Assembly (NCBI RefSeq): GCF_023715245.1
Contig: NZ_JAMBNV010000006.1
Coordinates: forward strand, 1 to 64,000
Length of the DNA stretch: 64,000 bases
Origin: Sporosarcina luteola
GTDB lineage: Bacteria > Bacillota > Bacilli > Bacillales_A > Planococcaceae
Direction of reading: 5' to 3'
Position numbers and translations under genes: made by a program. Under the pieces are notes generated by a model. It saw nothing but the letters and a program-made list of their open reading frames with translations, was not told the origin of the DNA and did no database searches. Positions 1-9,942 of the stretch are shown here, one piece after another. Position 1 is the first letter of the stretch, and each line of letters opens with the position of its first letter.

Positions 1-184
1 AAGTGAGCCTAACAATGCCACATGGGCGATGGAACTGCTAGGCAGATTCATCAGCTTATTAAGCTGCGAATGCTAGGTTGTTGTTTGTTTTGCCAGTTAT
101 TATTAACTGTCGTTTCTGACGGAGACGATCCCTCCGACGCGCAGCTCAAGCCCAGACCACCCCTGTCGAATCCGTAACGTCCCC
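1..184 (-). ncRNA. ssrA: second tmRNA (ssrA) copy, cut by window edge
   Basis: Bases 1-185 are identical, base for base, to 4010-4194, which is the 5' half of the complete tmRNA gene further right. The copy includes the mature 5' end (near 184), the tRNA-like 5' segment and the whole tag-peptide frame (about 59-94, encoding GKTNNNLAFAA then two stops). The identity ends one base beyond the mature 5' end, and the flanks then differ. The 3' half would lie left of base 1, so I cannot tell whether this is a full functional duplicate or a truncated remnant. I see no clear promoter equivalent to the one serving the other copy. Confidence 0.85.
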
Positions 185-300
185 GATTAGCCACGTTCAC
201 TTCTTTTCGAATAAATAAGCCGCTTTCGTCAAAAATAACAATGGTGATAATAATTAGCCTCTGATATCAACAAGGAGGAATTCAAAAAGGAGATGAATGG

Positions 301-1170
301 ATGAAAAATCTACTATTCAAGTGGTTGTTGGTTACGGGGGTTTTATTTAGTTTTCATATAACAGATATCATAACTGTTCATGCGAATGAAGAACCCTTGA
401 TAAATGTATCGAAACAATGGTCAAAAACGGTCATACAAGATGATCTGGAAGAAGATATGCCTGACCTTGACGGAGGATCTGAAAATTCCGGGCGGGAACG
501 TCAGCAGCCTGTTGACCTAAGAATTTTACAACAGCGGTATCCAGATATTTTTTTCTTGCAAGGCCCTACCGATGAAAAACGAGTTGCTTTAACTTTTGAT
601 GATGGTCCTGACCCGCGTTTTTCAAATGATGTATTAGATGTATTGAAACAGTACAATGTACCAGCAACATTTTTTGTGTTAGGTTCAAGAGCCGTTGCAA
701 ATCCTGAAATTGTCAAGCGCATGCAAAACGAGGGTCATGTAATCGGAAACCATACGTATGCCCATCCTAACCTTGTCGAAGAATCCGACCTCGATACCCT
801 AGAGCAGGAAGTAACTCGAACGGAGGACGCTCTTAACGGCATTATTGGGTACCGTACAAAATTATTTAGACCTCCATATGGCTTCTTATACAATGAATTA
901 GTCGAAAAGCTACGCGACATGAACTATTACGTGATTGGCTGGTCGGTTGATTCGTTGGATTGGCAGGAAGACCCGCCGGAAGTTATTGCTTCAAATGTGT
1001 TAGACATTATTCATCCAGGCGCGATTATTCTCATGCACGATGGGGCAGAATTGGGTGGAGATCGGACCAATACAATCAAATCGCTGCAGCAGATTATTCC
1101 GACACTACAAGAGCAAGGGTACGAGTTTGTCACAGTTCCGGAATTGTTGAATATTCCCTTTAAGAAATAG
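301..1170 (+). CDS. polysaccharide deacetylase (NodB domain), secreted
   Basis: Carbohydrate esterase family 4 enzyme that removes acetyl groups from cell-wall or other N-acetylated glycans outside the membrane. The 289-residue product begins with a hydrophobic signal segment (about 5-28), then a low-complexity acidic linker, then the NodB fold. Visible motifs are TFDDGP (98-103, catalytic and metal Asp100/Asp101), HTYAH (metal His151 and His155), RPPYG (190-194) and LMHDG (His246). All expected active-site pieces are present. An AAAGGAG ribosome site precedes the ATG by a normal distance. The gene stands alone and ends in a strong terminator. It resembles PdaA/PdaB-type deacetylases of spore formers, but the exact substrate is not readable. 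Confidence 0.9.
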   Translation: MKNLLFKWLLVTGVLFSFHITDIITVHANEEPLINVSKQWSKTVIQDDLEEDMPDLDGGSENSGRERQQPVDLRILQQRYPDIFFLQGPTDEKRVALTFDDGPDPRFSNDVLDVLKQYNVPATFFVLGSRAVANPEIVKRMQNEGHVIGNHTYAHPNLVEESDLDTLEQEVTRTEDALNGIIGYRTKLFRPPYGFLYNELVEKLRDMNYYVIGWSVDSLDWQEDPPEVIASNVLDIIHPGAIILMHDGAELGGDRTNTIKSLQQIIPTLQEQGYEFVTVPELLNIPFKK

Positions 1171-1195
1171 AAGGTCTCTCTTCTATTTCTTTTTT
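1163..1195 (+). terminator. terminator of the deacetylase gene
   Basis: An 11-bp perfect stem, AGAAATAGAAG (1163-1173) with CTTCTATTTCT (1180-1190), is followed by a T run. It overlaps the stop codon of the deacetylase. Confidence 0.85.
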
Positions 1196-1241
1196 AATCC
1201 AATCCAAAAATATGCAGTACAATTTAATCTGAACATAAGAA

Positions 1242-1275
1242 AAAACATAGGGAGATTTTAGTCTTCCTATGTTTT
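1242..1275 (-). terminator. terminator between convergent genes, serving the small minus-strand ORF
   Basis: The arms are AAAACATAGG and CCTATGTTTT with an AGA/TCT extension around a short loop. On the minus strand the stem is followed by six T residues, so it most likely ends the small gene at 1281-1433. It is nearly symmetric and could act both ways. Confidence 0.7.
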
Positions 1276-1280
1276 CATTC

Positions 1281-1433
1281 CTATTCTTTATCTGTTTGTT
1301 TTTGCTTTTTTTTCAAATACTCCGCACGTAGCTTTGCCAGTTGCTGCTTTTTATCAAATTTGGCCGGCTTGTTTTTTTCATGATACTTTGTCACAGCCGC
1401 TTTACCTTTGTTATCTAATTGATATTTCCCCAC
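1281..1433 (-). CDS. small basic conserved-looking protein, 50 aa
   Basis: Short frame starting at a GTG with AGGTGA five bases upstream; another GTG three codons earlier lacks a spaced ribosome site. The product starts MGKYQLDNKGKAAVTKYHEK, is rich in Lys and Gln, and has no membrane segment. The Lys-rich C-terminal half looks helical. A terminator follows directly. I recall similar short basic proteins in Bacillaceae but cannot name a function. Good start signal, terminator and even composition support a real gene. Confidence 0.6.
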   Translation of the reverse strand: MGKYQLDNKGKAAVTKYHEKNKPAKFDKKQQLAKLRAEYLKKKQKQTDKE

Positions 1434-1710
1434 TTTGTTCACCTACTTTTCTTTTCTCGTCTTTAAAGAGAACCTATTCAACAAATATAATGTACCTTAT
1501 TTAATGAAGTATACCTTTTATCTTTATTAGTGTATAGAATGATGGTGTAAGAACCTCATTCTAATGTGCTTAGTACTTTTTACATGAGCGAGCAAAGCTT
1601 TTATTAATAATCATTTTATCCATCCTATAACTTAAAAATAGGGATATTGCCAAAGAATCCAGCTCCCGTTTAATACCCCTATCGCGGTTTGGGAGGGTTT
1701 AATTTTGTAA

Positions 1711-3027
1711 TTAAGGATTGTATGCCCCTCTTACTATTGCAATTAGATACCATTCATCATCGATTTTCTCATAAACAAATCTTATAGCCTGATAGTAATA
1801 CCATTCGAAGGAAGCCCTGTCAGGTTCATCTAAGTACTCAACATAGATTGCGTTTGGATAAATATCATGAATCGTATTTGGCATTGTTCCAATATCAGAG
1901 TCATTATAGGTGATTTCATCATATTCATAGACGTAGTTATACCGTGTTTTGAGTAGGTTTTCTACAAAATCATTTGGCGTTGCAATAAATTCAGCTGCAC
2001 TTTGATCCCAAGACCAACTATATAGTTTTTTATCCTCTGCAAAACCTCGAACTTCTTCTTTAGTAAAATGTAAATCATCACTGTCTCCAACATTAGAAAA
2101 TGGAGAATAGACAAGTCCTCGTTCTAAATTAATATTATTTGCTAATTCCTCCCACTCCTTCGCCATTAACTGATTAAATACAACTTCTGACTTTTCCAGT
2201 AATAATTCTTTAGTAGTGCTCGCTTCTAAGTCCGTTCGATAATCATCCGCTTCATGAGTCGTGCATGCTCGCTGAATCCATCCATAAAATTCTTCACAGC
2301 TGCCATCAAAACGGTATTCTATAGTTTCAACCTCTACAAACTGAGAAACTGTTTTGTTTAACGTTTCCAGCATTAAAAAGGAAGCTGCTGAGGAATTTCC
2401 ATTTGGAAAAACCTTAGAGAAATCGACGAAATCTACTATGAGATGACCGGAATCTTGTAATTCGATACTGTGTATTAAATGTTTTAAATCAGCAGTTTCC
2501 TCATTAAATATCGAGTTGAATCCGTCTGCAATTTCTTCTTTAGTCGGACCTTGTATTAATTGCTTCACTGCATATTCAATACGGCTTTCCACTTTTTCCC
2601 CACTGTTAACTTCTCGTAAAACTGCTTTGAAAGGGTATGGATGTCCTTCAGATTCAAGACATTCAAAATAAAAATAAACTAATATTGATCTTGAAATAGA
2701 AGAGAGTTCAACATTGCTATCTACACAATCTTTAGTTTTTTCATCCACTATAGAATTATCTTCATCTTCTACTAAAGGTGGTATCTGATCTCCTGGTTGA
2801 CTAATAGAGGTATTCATAAGGTCATTTAATAACCAGCCAACCGCTAATAGAACGATTATTGTTGCAATTCCATTTATAGGGCCACTAAAAATGACTCCAA
2901 TGTTGTTTCGTTTCTTCGCTTTATTAACTTTGGAAAGTACTTTTTGATATGATTCAGAGGCTTCATGTTCTGTTAAATTTATATTATTTAACATTTTTAA
3001 TCGATCGTCAAAATCAGAACGTTTCAC
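1711..3027 (-). CDS. membrane-anchored putative anti-sigma regulator with GerMN domain
   Basis: The 438-residue product has a charged cytoplasmic N terminus (1-42), one membrane segment (about 43-66) and a large external part. Residues about 112-256 match the GerMN pattern (YAVKQLIQGPTKEE, then a VDF strand), first known from spore germination protein GerM. The C-terminal 170 residues are an unrecognised globular domain. It overlaps the end of the upstream ECF sigma gene by 14 bases, which is the usual arrangement for a sigma factor and its cognate membrane anti-sigma. The anti-sigma role is inferred from that position and the single-span topology; the N terminus is short and I do not see a classic zinc anti-sigma motif. 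Confidence 0.75.
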   Translation of the reverse strand: MKRSDFDDRLKMLNNINLTEHEASESYQKVLSKVNKAKKRNNIGVIFSGPINGIATIIVLLAVGWLLNDLMNTSISQPGDQIPPLVEDEDNSIVDEKTKDCVDSNVELSSISRSILVYFYFECLESEGHPYPFKAVLREVNSGEKVESRIEYAVKQLIQGPTKEEIADGFNSIFNEETADLKHLIHSIELQDSGHLIVDFVDFSKVFPNGNSSAASFLMLETLNKTVSQFVEVETIEYRFDGSCEEFYGWIQRACTTHEADDYRTDLEASTTKELLLEKSEVVFNQLMAKEWEELANNINLERGLVYSPFSNVGDSDDLHFTKEEVRGFAEDKKLYSWSWDQSAAEFIATPNDFVENLLKTRYNYVYEYDEITYNDSDIGTMPNTIHDIYPNAIYVEYLDEPDRASFEWYYYQAIRFVYEKIDDEWYLIAIVRGAYNP

Positions 3028-3538
3028 TTATGTATCCCTCCTTTTTCAATTCTTTTTGAAGTGCCATAAGCCCACGGTGCAAATTAGTCTTTATCCGACT
3101 TTCCTTCCACCCCAAAATAGTCGCGGTCTCTTTGGTAGATAACTCTCTAATCTTACGTAAAATAATAACATCTCGGTATCCTTTTTTTATGCGAGAAAGT
3201 GCAAGATATAGGAGTTCCATATCATTGCCAAGCACGATCACTTCTTCTGGAGTTGGTTGACTCGATTTGACATGTAAAAAAAAATCTACTAAATAGGTAG
3301 CTGGTTTTTTGCGCCTCAAGAAATCAATCGTTTCATTCCGTGCTATTCGATATAACCATGTTTTCACGTTAGCATCACCCCTAAAATCCTCTATATTTAT
3401 AAATGCTTTGACGTAGGTTTCTTGCATTAAATCCTTTGCTTGTTGACGGTCACCAATCATCAGAAATATGTACCGAAAAATTTCATTATGGTATTGTTCA
3501 TACAATATTTGAATTTGCATTTCTATATGTGGCTTCAT
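3014..3538 (-). CDS. ECF-type RNA polymerase sigma factor
   Basis: A 174-residue extracytoplasmic-function sigma factor. Region 2 covers about residues 10-75 (ending VKTWLYRIARNETIDFLRR) and recognises the -10 element. Region 4 covers about 110-165 (a helix-turn-helix around STKETATILGWKESRIKTNL) and recognises the -35. The ribosome site AAGGGGG lies upstream of the ATG. The downstream gene overlaps and encodes a membrane protein, probably its inhibitor. A consensus ECF promoter precedes the gene, implying autoregulation. It resembles the SigW/SigV/SigX group but cannot be assigned to one. The trigger is unknown; cell-envelope stress is a plausible inference. Confidence 0.92.
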   Translation of the reverse strand: MKPHIEMQIQILYEQYHNEIFRYIFLMIGDRQQAKDLMQETYVKAFINIEDFRGDANVKTWLYRIARNETIDFLRRKKPATYLVDFFLHVKSSQPTPEEVIVLGNDMELLYLALSRIKKGYRDVIILRKIRELSTKETATILGWKESRIKTNLHRGLMALQKELKKEGYISETF

Positions 3539-3572
3539 AATACAACCCCCTTCTTAATTGATGTTAAGAGTA

Positions 3573-3600
3573 TAGACGGAATTATTTACTATAGGTTTCA
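3573..3600 (-). promoter_or_regulatory. ECF sigma-type autoregulatory promoter
   Basis: On the minus strand TGAAAC (3595-3600) is followed after exactly 16 bases by CGTCTA (3573-3578). This is the -35/-10 pattern typical of Bacillus ECF sigma promoters (AAC and CGT cores). It lies about 35 bases upstream of the sigma gene start, so the sigma factor probably reads its own promoter. The 3601-3760 stretch beyond shows no gene. Confidence 0.75.
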
Positions 3601-3761
3601 AAATAATAACAATATTGCGATCAAGTCTTAGCGTGTTCCCATTCGAATAGTCATTAAGCTATATAAGAATAGGAAAGTTCAATAACTATCTATCGGACTA
3701 AATTTGCTCTTTGACTTTGTTTTGACTATATTTCGTTGAAATCCATTGAAATCGTATGACA

Positions 3762-3805
3762 TAAAAAAACGCCACAAACCTTGATAATACAAGGTTTATG
3801 ACGTT
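3762..3805 (-). terminator. terminator of ssrA
   Basis: Arms containing AACG...AAACCTTG and CAAGGTTT...CGTT surround an AT-rich loop, followed on the minus strand by seven T residues. It lies just downstream of the tmRNA 3' end. Confidence 0.85.
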
Positions 3806-3831
3806 CAATGAAACTCCATGAAATTAAACTA

Positions 3832-4193
3832 TGGAGACGGCGGGAGTCGAACCCGCGTCCAAAGGCTCTGCTACTTCAGCGTCTACGCGTGTAGATTGAC
3901 TACTTGCGATTCGCACTGCATTATGCCGTCAATCAAGGCGTCTTGAGCGCTATCCTGATAATCTCTTGCAACGGCCTCAGGAGGCGACCGTTACCGTATC
4001 CCACTAATAAAGTGAGCCTAACAATGCCACATGGGCGATGGAACTGCTAGGCAGATTCATCAGCTTATTAAGCTGCGAATGCTAGGTTGTTGTTTGTTTT
4101 GCCAGTTATTATTAACTGTCGTTTCTGACGGAGACGATCCCTCCGACGCGCAGCTCAAGCCCAGACCACCCCTGTCGAATCCGTAACGTCCCC
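3832..4193 (-). ncRNA. ssrA: transfer-messenger RNA (tmRNA)
   Basis: tmRNA rescues stalled ribosomes by trans-translation with SmpB. The minus strand begins GGGGACGTTACGG and ends with a T-arm GGTTCGACTCCC and acceptor GTCTCC plus discriminator A, pairing with GGGGAC at the 5' end. The CCA end is not encoded, so it must be added. The tag frame (4068-4103) reads GKTNNNLAFAA followed by two stops, with the alanine of the charged RNA in front. The gene lies directly downstream of smpB, the common Bacillota order. Its 5' half is duplicated exactly at the left edge of the window. Confidence 0.96.
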
Positions 4194-4270
4194 GTTAGTA
4201 AAGGTTGTTATACCTTTAAGGGATGTCAGGAATGCCTGTTGAAAGGCTTCTGAACTATATCACTACTAGT

Positions 4271-4299
4271 ATCATACTACATTTTGACTTAAAAATCAA
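4271..4299 (-). promoter_or_regulatory. sigma-A promoter of ssrA
   Basis: On the minus strand TTGATT (4294-4299), a 17-base spacer and TATGAT (4271-4276). It overlaps the smpB stop codon and would give a precursor with about 70 leader bases before the mature tmRNA 5' end. Confidence 0.7.
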
Positions 4300-4763
4300 T
4301 ACTGCTGTTTCGCTTTGAAGGCACGCTCCACTTCGCGTTTCGCTTCCTTCTTCTTCAGATCCTCACGTTTATCGTAGAGCTTCTTCCCTTTACCGATGCC
4401 GATCAAGACTTTCGCGAAGCCGTCTTTTAAGTACATTTTCAGCGGAACAATTGCGAAGCCTTCCTGCTTTGTCTGCCCGAGCAGTGTTGCAATCTGTTTC
4501 TTATGGAGCAGCAGCTTGCGCGAACGCAATGGGTCGTGGTTGAATTGATTTCCCTGTTCGTACGGACTGATATGCATGTTGGAAATCCATGCTTCATTGT
4601 TCCGGATCAGGACGAATGCATCGCGTAATTGCACTTTGCCATTACGGATCGACTTGATTTCCGTTCCTTGGAGCACAATACCTGCTTCAATCGTTTCTTC
4701 AATTGCAAAATCATGATTTGCTTTTTTATTGATGGCCAGTACTTTCCCTTGACCTTTCACCAT
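4296..4763 (-). CDS. smpB: SsrA-binding protein SmpB
   Basis: RNA-binding beta-barrel protein, partner of tmRNA in trans-translation. The 155-residue product has the family hallmarks: [29 protein letters not shown] near the start region (key pieces ANHDF and [13 protein letters not shown]), SPYEQGN in the middle, and the basic C-terminal tail [18 protein letters not shown] that enters the mRNA channel. The length is normal. It is followed immediately by the ssrA promoter and gene and preceded by rnr, which encodes the RNase that degrades the released mRNA. The rnr-smpB-ssrA order makes a trans-translation module. Confidence 0.97.
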   Translation of the reverse strand: MVKGQGKVLAINKKANHDFAIEETIEAGIVLQGTEIKSIRNGKVQLRDAFVLIRNNEAWISNMHISPYEQGNQFNHDPLRSRKLLLHKKQIATLLGQTKQEGFAIVPLKMYLKDGFAKVLIGIGKGKKLYDKREDLKKKEAKREVERAFKAKQQY

Positions 4764-4947
4764 ACTCTATAACCCCCTATTTCGAAAGCACAGGACGCCT
4801 GCTTAGAGGCGACAGGCATAAGGCGAAGATGTGGAGTGGCGACTTTTGCCACAGAACAGCTTTGACTTATGACCCCGAGCCTCTGGCGTCCGGAGCTAGA
4901 TGTGAATCCACTTGCCGCGGCATTCGCCTGAACGAATGCCGCCACGT
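4764..4947. repeat. intergenic repeat region between rnr and smpB (dispersed repeat, copy 1)
   Basis: This 184-base gap holds no gene. Bases about 4840-4903 (from the run CTTTTGCCACAGA through GCCTCTGGCG) match 13580-13642 downstream of gap with scattered changes. Next to the rnr stop is a 10-bp perfect hairpin, GCGGCATTCG (4917-4926) with CGAATGCCGC (4933-4942), without a T run. The left part (about 4780-4830) has short GACAGGC-type inverted motifs. It looks like a small dispersed intergenic element rather than a terminator alone. Confidence 0.65.
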
Positions 4948-7281
4948 TTATTTTCTCTTTCTCGGAGCTTGTTTCTTCTTCTTTTTCGCTACACCTTCGT
5001 AAAACTTCTTTTTCTGGCTTGGTGCGCCTTTTTTCTTGTCGCCTTTAGGCTTATCGGAATCTCCCCGACGCCCGCCGCCACTTGATGGTTTCTTCGCATG
5101 AATGACTTTCGGCGATTCTTTACGTGCCCGGTGGAATGATTGCTTCATTCCTGAAATTTCGAAGTCGATCGCCGATTCCTCAGGTTTGACGGAAACGACT
5201 TTGATCGTCACTTCATCACCGATTCTGAACTGTTTGCCGGTATGCTCGCCGATCATCATCATTTGACGGTCGTCGAAGCGGTAATAATCGTCTGTCATAT
5301 AGCTGACGTGGACGAGCCCTTCTACGGTGTTTTCCAGTTCGACGAACATGCCGAAGTTTGTCACCGATGAAATGACACCGTCGAACTCTTCACCGATCTT
5401 ATCGAGCATGTACTGTGCCTTCTTCAGTGCGTCTGTATCGCGTTCCGCATCGACTGCCCGTCGTTCACGCTCGGACGTGTGCTGAGCGATCTCAGACATG
5501 TTAGCGTTCCAATGCGCGATCGTCTCGGATGATACATCCTTGTTAATCAAATACGTGCGGATTAATCTATGAACGATCAAGTCCGGATAACGTCTGATCG
5601 GTGACGTGAAATGCGTATAGAAATCAGCTGACAATCCGAAGTGGCCGAGGCTTTCCTCGAAATATTTCGCCTGTTGCATGGAGCGGAGGAGCATTGTTGA
5701 AATGACGGTCTCTTCCGGCATACCTTCGATTGACTCGACAATTTCCTGCAACGCGCGAGGATGCACTTTATTCCCCGTCCCTTTGACGACGATTCCAAAG
5801 TTAGTCAGAAACTCAAAGAATCGTTGGAGCTTTTCCGCCTTTGGATCTTCATGGATCCGGTATAGGAATGGCACTTGCATCCAGTGGAAATGCTCGGCAA
5901 CCGTTTCGTTCGCAGCGAGCATGAATTCCTCGATGAGGCGTTCCGCCGCTGTACGTTCCCTAATTACGATATCGGTCGGCCACCCTTGTTCGTCGACAAT
6001 CACTTTTGATTCCTTGAAATCGAAGTCGATAGCGCCGCGGTCGATCCGTTTCTGTCTCAAGATGGATGCAAGGTCCGCCATGTTATTCAGCATCGGCACG
6101 ATATGCTCGTATTTCTTCATGAGCTCTTCATCTTTTTCTCCGATGATCTTATAGACGTCCGTATACGTCATCCGTTCCTTCGATTGGATGACACTTTCGA
6201 ATATTTCATGGTGGATCACTTTTCCGTTCCGGTCGATTGTCATCTGGCATGACATCGTCAGACGATCAACGTGAGGATTCAAGGAACAGATGCCGTTCGA
6301 TAGCTTATGCGGAAGCATCGGAATGACTCGGTCCGTCAAATAGACGCTCGTCGCCCGGTCGTACGCTTCGTCATCGAGCGGTGTGTTCTCTTCAACATAA
6401 TAGCTGACATCGGCGATATGGACGGATAATGTGTACGTTCCGTCTTCATTTTTCACGAGGGAAATGGCATCATCCAAGTCCTTCGCATCGGCTCCGTCAA
6501 TTGTAATAACGAGATCCTCTCGTAGATCGCGGCGTTTGAACAGATCCTTTTCCTGCACTTCGTCAGGCGTCTTGTTCGCTTGCTCCATCACTTCAGGAGC
6601 GAACTCGACTTCTATGCCGTGCTTATGGATGATCGACAAAATATCGACGCCAGGATCATTTTTATGTCCAAGGATTTGGACGACCATACCGGTTGCGGAT
6701 TTCAACTCACTCGGCCATTCTGTAATTTCCACGACGACTTTATGTCCTTCGACAGCGTCAAGTGAATTCCCTTTTCCGATGAAGATATCCATCGGCAGCT
6801 TCTTATCATCCGGGATGACAAAGCCGAAGCCACGGTTGTCCTGATAGGTCCCGACAACCTTCGTCGTTTTCCGTTCAGCGATTCTAATGATTGATCCTTC
6901 GCGACGGTCGCCGTAGTCGCCTTTCGAAACTCGGACAAGTACAATATCCCCGTTCATCGCTCCGTTCACTTCTGGAGGCGGAATGAAGATGTCGTCCATT
7001 CCATCCGTCTCCGGCGTGACGAAACCGAACCCTTTCGCGTGTCCGATAAATTTACCTCTTACTAAGTTCATGCGCTCCGGAACGCCGTAACGGTTTGTGC
7101 GGGAGCGTACGATCTCACCTGTTTGTTCAAGCTGCACGAGCATTTTTACAAGTTCCTTGAACTCAGCTGCCCCTTGAATCTCTAATACCTCTTGGATTTC
7201 CTGAACCGTCATTGGTTTATACGATTCCTCTTTCATGAAATTCAATAGCCTTGATTTTAATTCCTCATCAATAAAATCCAA
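4948..7281 (-). CDS. rnr: ribonuclease R
   Basis: 3'-5' exoribonuclease of the RNase II/RNB family that degrades structured RNA and mRNAs freed by trans-translation. The 777-residue product starts at TTG with GGAGGGA upstream. It has an N-terminal winged-helix region (1-60), two cold-shock domains (about 70-225), the RNB catalytic domain (about 255-585) with the [14 protein letters not shown] motif carrying the metal aspartates, an S1 domain (about 630-715), and a Lys-rich C-terminal tail. Nothing is missing. It sits upstream of smpB and ssrA in the same direction, fitting its role in tmRNA-dependent decay. The preceding gene is the esterase at 7325-8071. Confidence 0.97.
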   Translation of the reverse strand: MDFIDEELKSRLLNFMKEESYKPMTVQEIQEVLEIQGAAEFKELVKMLVQLEQTGEIVRSRTNRYGVPERMNLVRGKFIGHAKGFGFVTPETDGMDDIFIPPPEVNGAMNGDIVLVRVSKGDYGDRREGSIIRIAERKTTKVVGTYQDNRGFGFVIPDDKKLPMDIFIGKGNSLDAVEGHKVVVEITEWPSELKSATGMVVQILGHKNDPGVDILSIIHKHGIEVEFAPEVMEQANKTPDEVQEKDLFKRRDLREDLVITIDGADAKDLDDAISLVKNEDGTYTLSVHIADVSYYVEENTPLDDEAYDRATSVYLTDRVIPMLPHKLSNGICSLNPHVDRLTMSCQMTIDRNGKVIHHEIFESVIQSKERMTYTDVYKIIGEKDEELMKKYEHIVPMLNNMADLASILRQKRIDRGAIDFDFKESKVIVDEQGWPTDIVIRERTAAERLIEEFMLAANETVAEHFHWMQVPFLYRIHEDPKAEKLQRFFEFLTNFGIVVKGTGNKVHPRALQEIVESIEGMPEETVISTMLLRSMQQAKYFEESLGHFGLSADFYTHFTSPIRRYPDLIVHRLIRTYLINKDVSSETIAHWNANMSEIAQHTSERERRAVDAERDTDALKKAQYMLDKIGEEFDGVISSVTNFGMFVELENTVEGLVHVSYMTDDYYRFDDRQMMMIGEHTGKQFRIGDEVTIKVVSVKPEESAIDFEISGMKQSFHRARKESPKVIHAKKPSSGGGRRGDSDKPKGDKKKGAPSQKKKFYEGVAKKKKKQAPRKRK

Positions 7282-7324
7282 TTACTATCCCTCCATTCAT
7301 AACTATCGTCAACTGATTCCATTT

Positions 7325-8071
7325 TCACACGTTCCAGTCGAGTGATTCAAGAAATTGATATACATCTTCGTGAAGCTGCTCTTTTTCCGGACCGAGTGTG
7401 ATGACATGTCCGGATTTTTCAAACCACTCGATCTGCTTTTTCTCAGACGCGGCGTTATCGTAAATGATATTTGCGGAATCCGGATCGATCACATTGTCGT
7501 TCCGTGACTGGATGACGAGGAGTGGTGCATCGATATCCAGAAGCTGCTCTTTGACATCATCGACAAGCGGCTTCAAGTCGGCGAGCGACGGCATCGTTTT
7601 ACCGCGTAGTGCATCGACTTCTTCTTCGATTTCAGTTGCCGTTTTTCCTTCATATCTTTTATAATCCGAAGCATACTTCAATACGCCTTCATATAATTTT
7701 TCCGGTGTTTTCATTATCATCGGCGAGCACATTGTTACAATACCCTTCACAGGCATTTTAACCCCTAATTTCAATGAAAATACACCGCCGAGAGATAATC
7801 CGCCGACTGCGATTTCTTCGTAGCCTGCTTCCTTCAATTGATTGTAACCTGAAATGACGTCTTCCCACCATTCATCGGGACCTGTTTCGATCAATTGTTC
7901 AGGCGGGACGCCGTGTCCTTTATAGTGCGGCGCCAGTGATGTGTAGCCTTTCTTCTCTAGGAAACGGCCAAGCATCCGTACGTCAGCTGATGTTCCTGTG
8001 AAGCCGTGCAAGAGTAATACTGCCCGTTTGCCATTTTGGAAAAAGAATGGCTTCGGTTGCGCAATTCTCAT
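7325..8071 (-). CDS. est: carboxylesterase (Est30-like alpha/beta hydrolase)
   Basis: Monoacylglycerol lipase/carboxylesterase family; hydrolyses short- to medium-chain esters in the cytoplasm. With the ATG at 8071 (AAAGGGTGA upstream, preferable to an in-frame GTG three codons earlier) the protein has 248 residues. The nucleophile is Ser93 in GGLSLGG, the acid Asp192 (SRNDNVID) and the base His222 (SGHVIT), positions nearly identical to Geobacillus Est30. The HGFTG oxyanion segment is at 22-26. It lies between secG and rnr as in other Bacillales (yvaK position). Confidence 0.93.
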   Translation of the reverse strand: MRIAQPKPFFFQNGKRAVLLLHGFTGTSADVRMLGRFLEKKGYTSLAPHYKGHGVPPEQLIETGPDEWWEDVISGYNQLKEAGYEEIAVGGLSLGGVFSLKLGVKMPVKGIVTMCSPMIMKTPEKLYEGVLKYASDYKRYEGKTATEIEEEVDALRGKTMPSLADLKPLVDDVKEQLLDIDAPLLVIQSRNDNVIDPDSANIIYDNAASEKKQIEWFEKSGHVITLGPEKEQLHEDVYQFLESLDWNV

Positions 8072-8160
8072 ATCCGTCACCCTTTCTCTACCATTGCTAA
8101 AAATGATGTAGATCTAAATAAAAAATCCTTATGTATCCTATCTTTCCCTTTTTCATAGTG

Positions 8161-8196
8161 AAAAAAACGCCCGACCATACGGGTGGCCAGGCGTTT
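8161..8196 (-). terminator. terminator downstream of secG
   Basis: On the minus strand AAACGCC-type arms close a GC-rich loop and are followed by seven T residues. It separates secG from the esterase gene. Confidence 0.85.
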
Positions 8197-8223
8197 ATCA
8201 ATTATGCGATTATATAGTTCCGA

Positions 8224-8451
8224 TTAAATTTTCACGATGGCGATTGCCAAAATGAAAAATAAAATTGAAAGTACAATTGTCACTCTTTGAAGCACTAAGT
8301 CTAGCCCACGTGCTTTCTGTTTCCCAAAAAGTTGTTCGGCACCACCGGAGATGGCTCCAGACAGACCTGCACTTTTTCCGGATTGTAATAATACAACAAC
8401 GATCAACGCCAATGATACGATTAATAGCAACGTCATTAACAAAGCATGCAC
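8224..8451 (-). CDS. secG: protein translocase subunit SecG
   Basis: Small subunit of the SecYEG protein export channel. The correct start is the GTG at 8451 (GGAGGTGG upstream), giving 75 residues; longer in-frame extensions lack a ribosome site. Two membrane helices (about 3-23 and 52-73) flank the conserved cytoplasmic loop [20 protein letters not shown]. The length is typical. It has its own terminator downstream. Confidence 0.95.
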   Translation of the reverse strand: MHALLMTLLLIVSLALIVVVLLQSGKSAGLSGAISGGAEQLFGKQKARGLDLVLQRVTIVLSILFFILAIAIVKI

Positions 8452-8539
8452 TTTGTTCCACCTCCTGCATAGAGCATCACAACATTTATATTCTATCAAA
8501 CATTTTTCACTGTTACAACAAGTTTCGAGAATAATGCGG

Positions 8540-8590
8540 TTTTGCGCTTATGAATCTGGTTCCGCGCTCATGATTTCAATTCCGTGATTA
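8540..8590. repeat. 20-bp periodic intergenic array (array 1)
   Basis: Units start at 8540, 8560 and 8580, each 20 bases: TTTTGCGCTTATGAATCTGG, TTCCGCGCTCATGATTTCAA, then TTCCGTGATT. It lies just past the eno terminator (eno is read toward it). The core CGCGCTCA also occurs on the opposite strand of array 3 (30360-30500). The 8452-8539 stretch shows nothing else apart from the secG leader. Confidence 0.6.
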
Positions 8591-8622
8591 AAAATAACCA
8601 GCCGACGAAAGCCGGCTGGTTG
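8590..8622 (-). terminator. terminator of eno
   Basis: AACCAGCCG pairs with CGGCTGGTT around a 7-base loop; on the minus strand it is followed by ATTTTTAA. Confidence 0.85.
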
Positions 8623-8628
8623 TTCGTG

Positions 8629-9942
<1,314 letters not shown>

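Noticed and set aside
185..3831. Prophage or integrative element between the two ssrA copies
   Set aside because: The segment has ordinary accessory genes but no integrase, portal or replication gene in view, so I do not call it mobile.
4764..4945. 62-residue frame between rnr and smpB
   Set aside because: Lies in repeat and hairpin DNA, no ribosome site and low-complexity product.
5678..6154. Long plus-strand frame inside rnr
   Set aside because: A shadow of the RNase R gene with no start signal and no family match.
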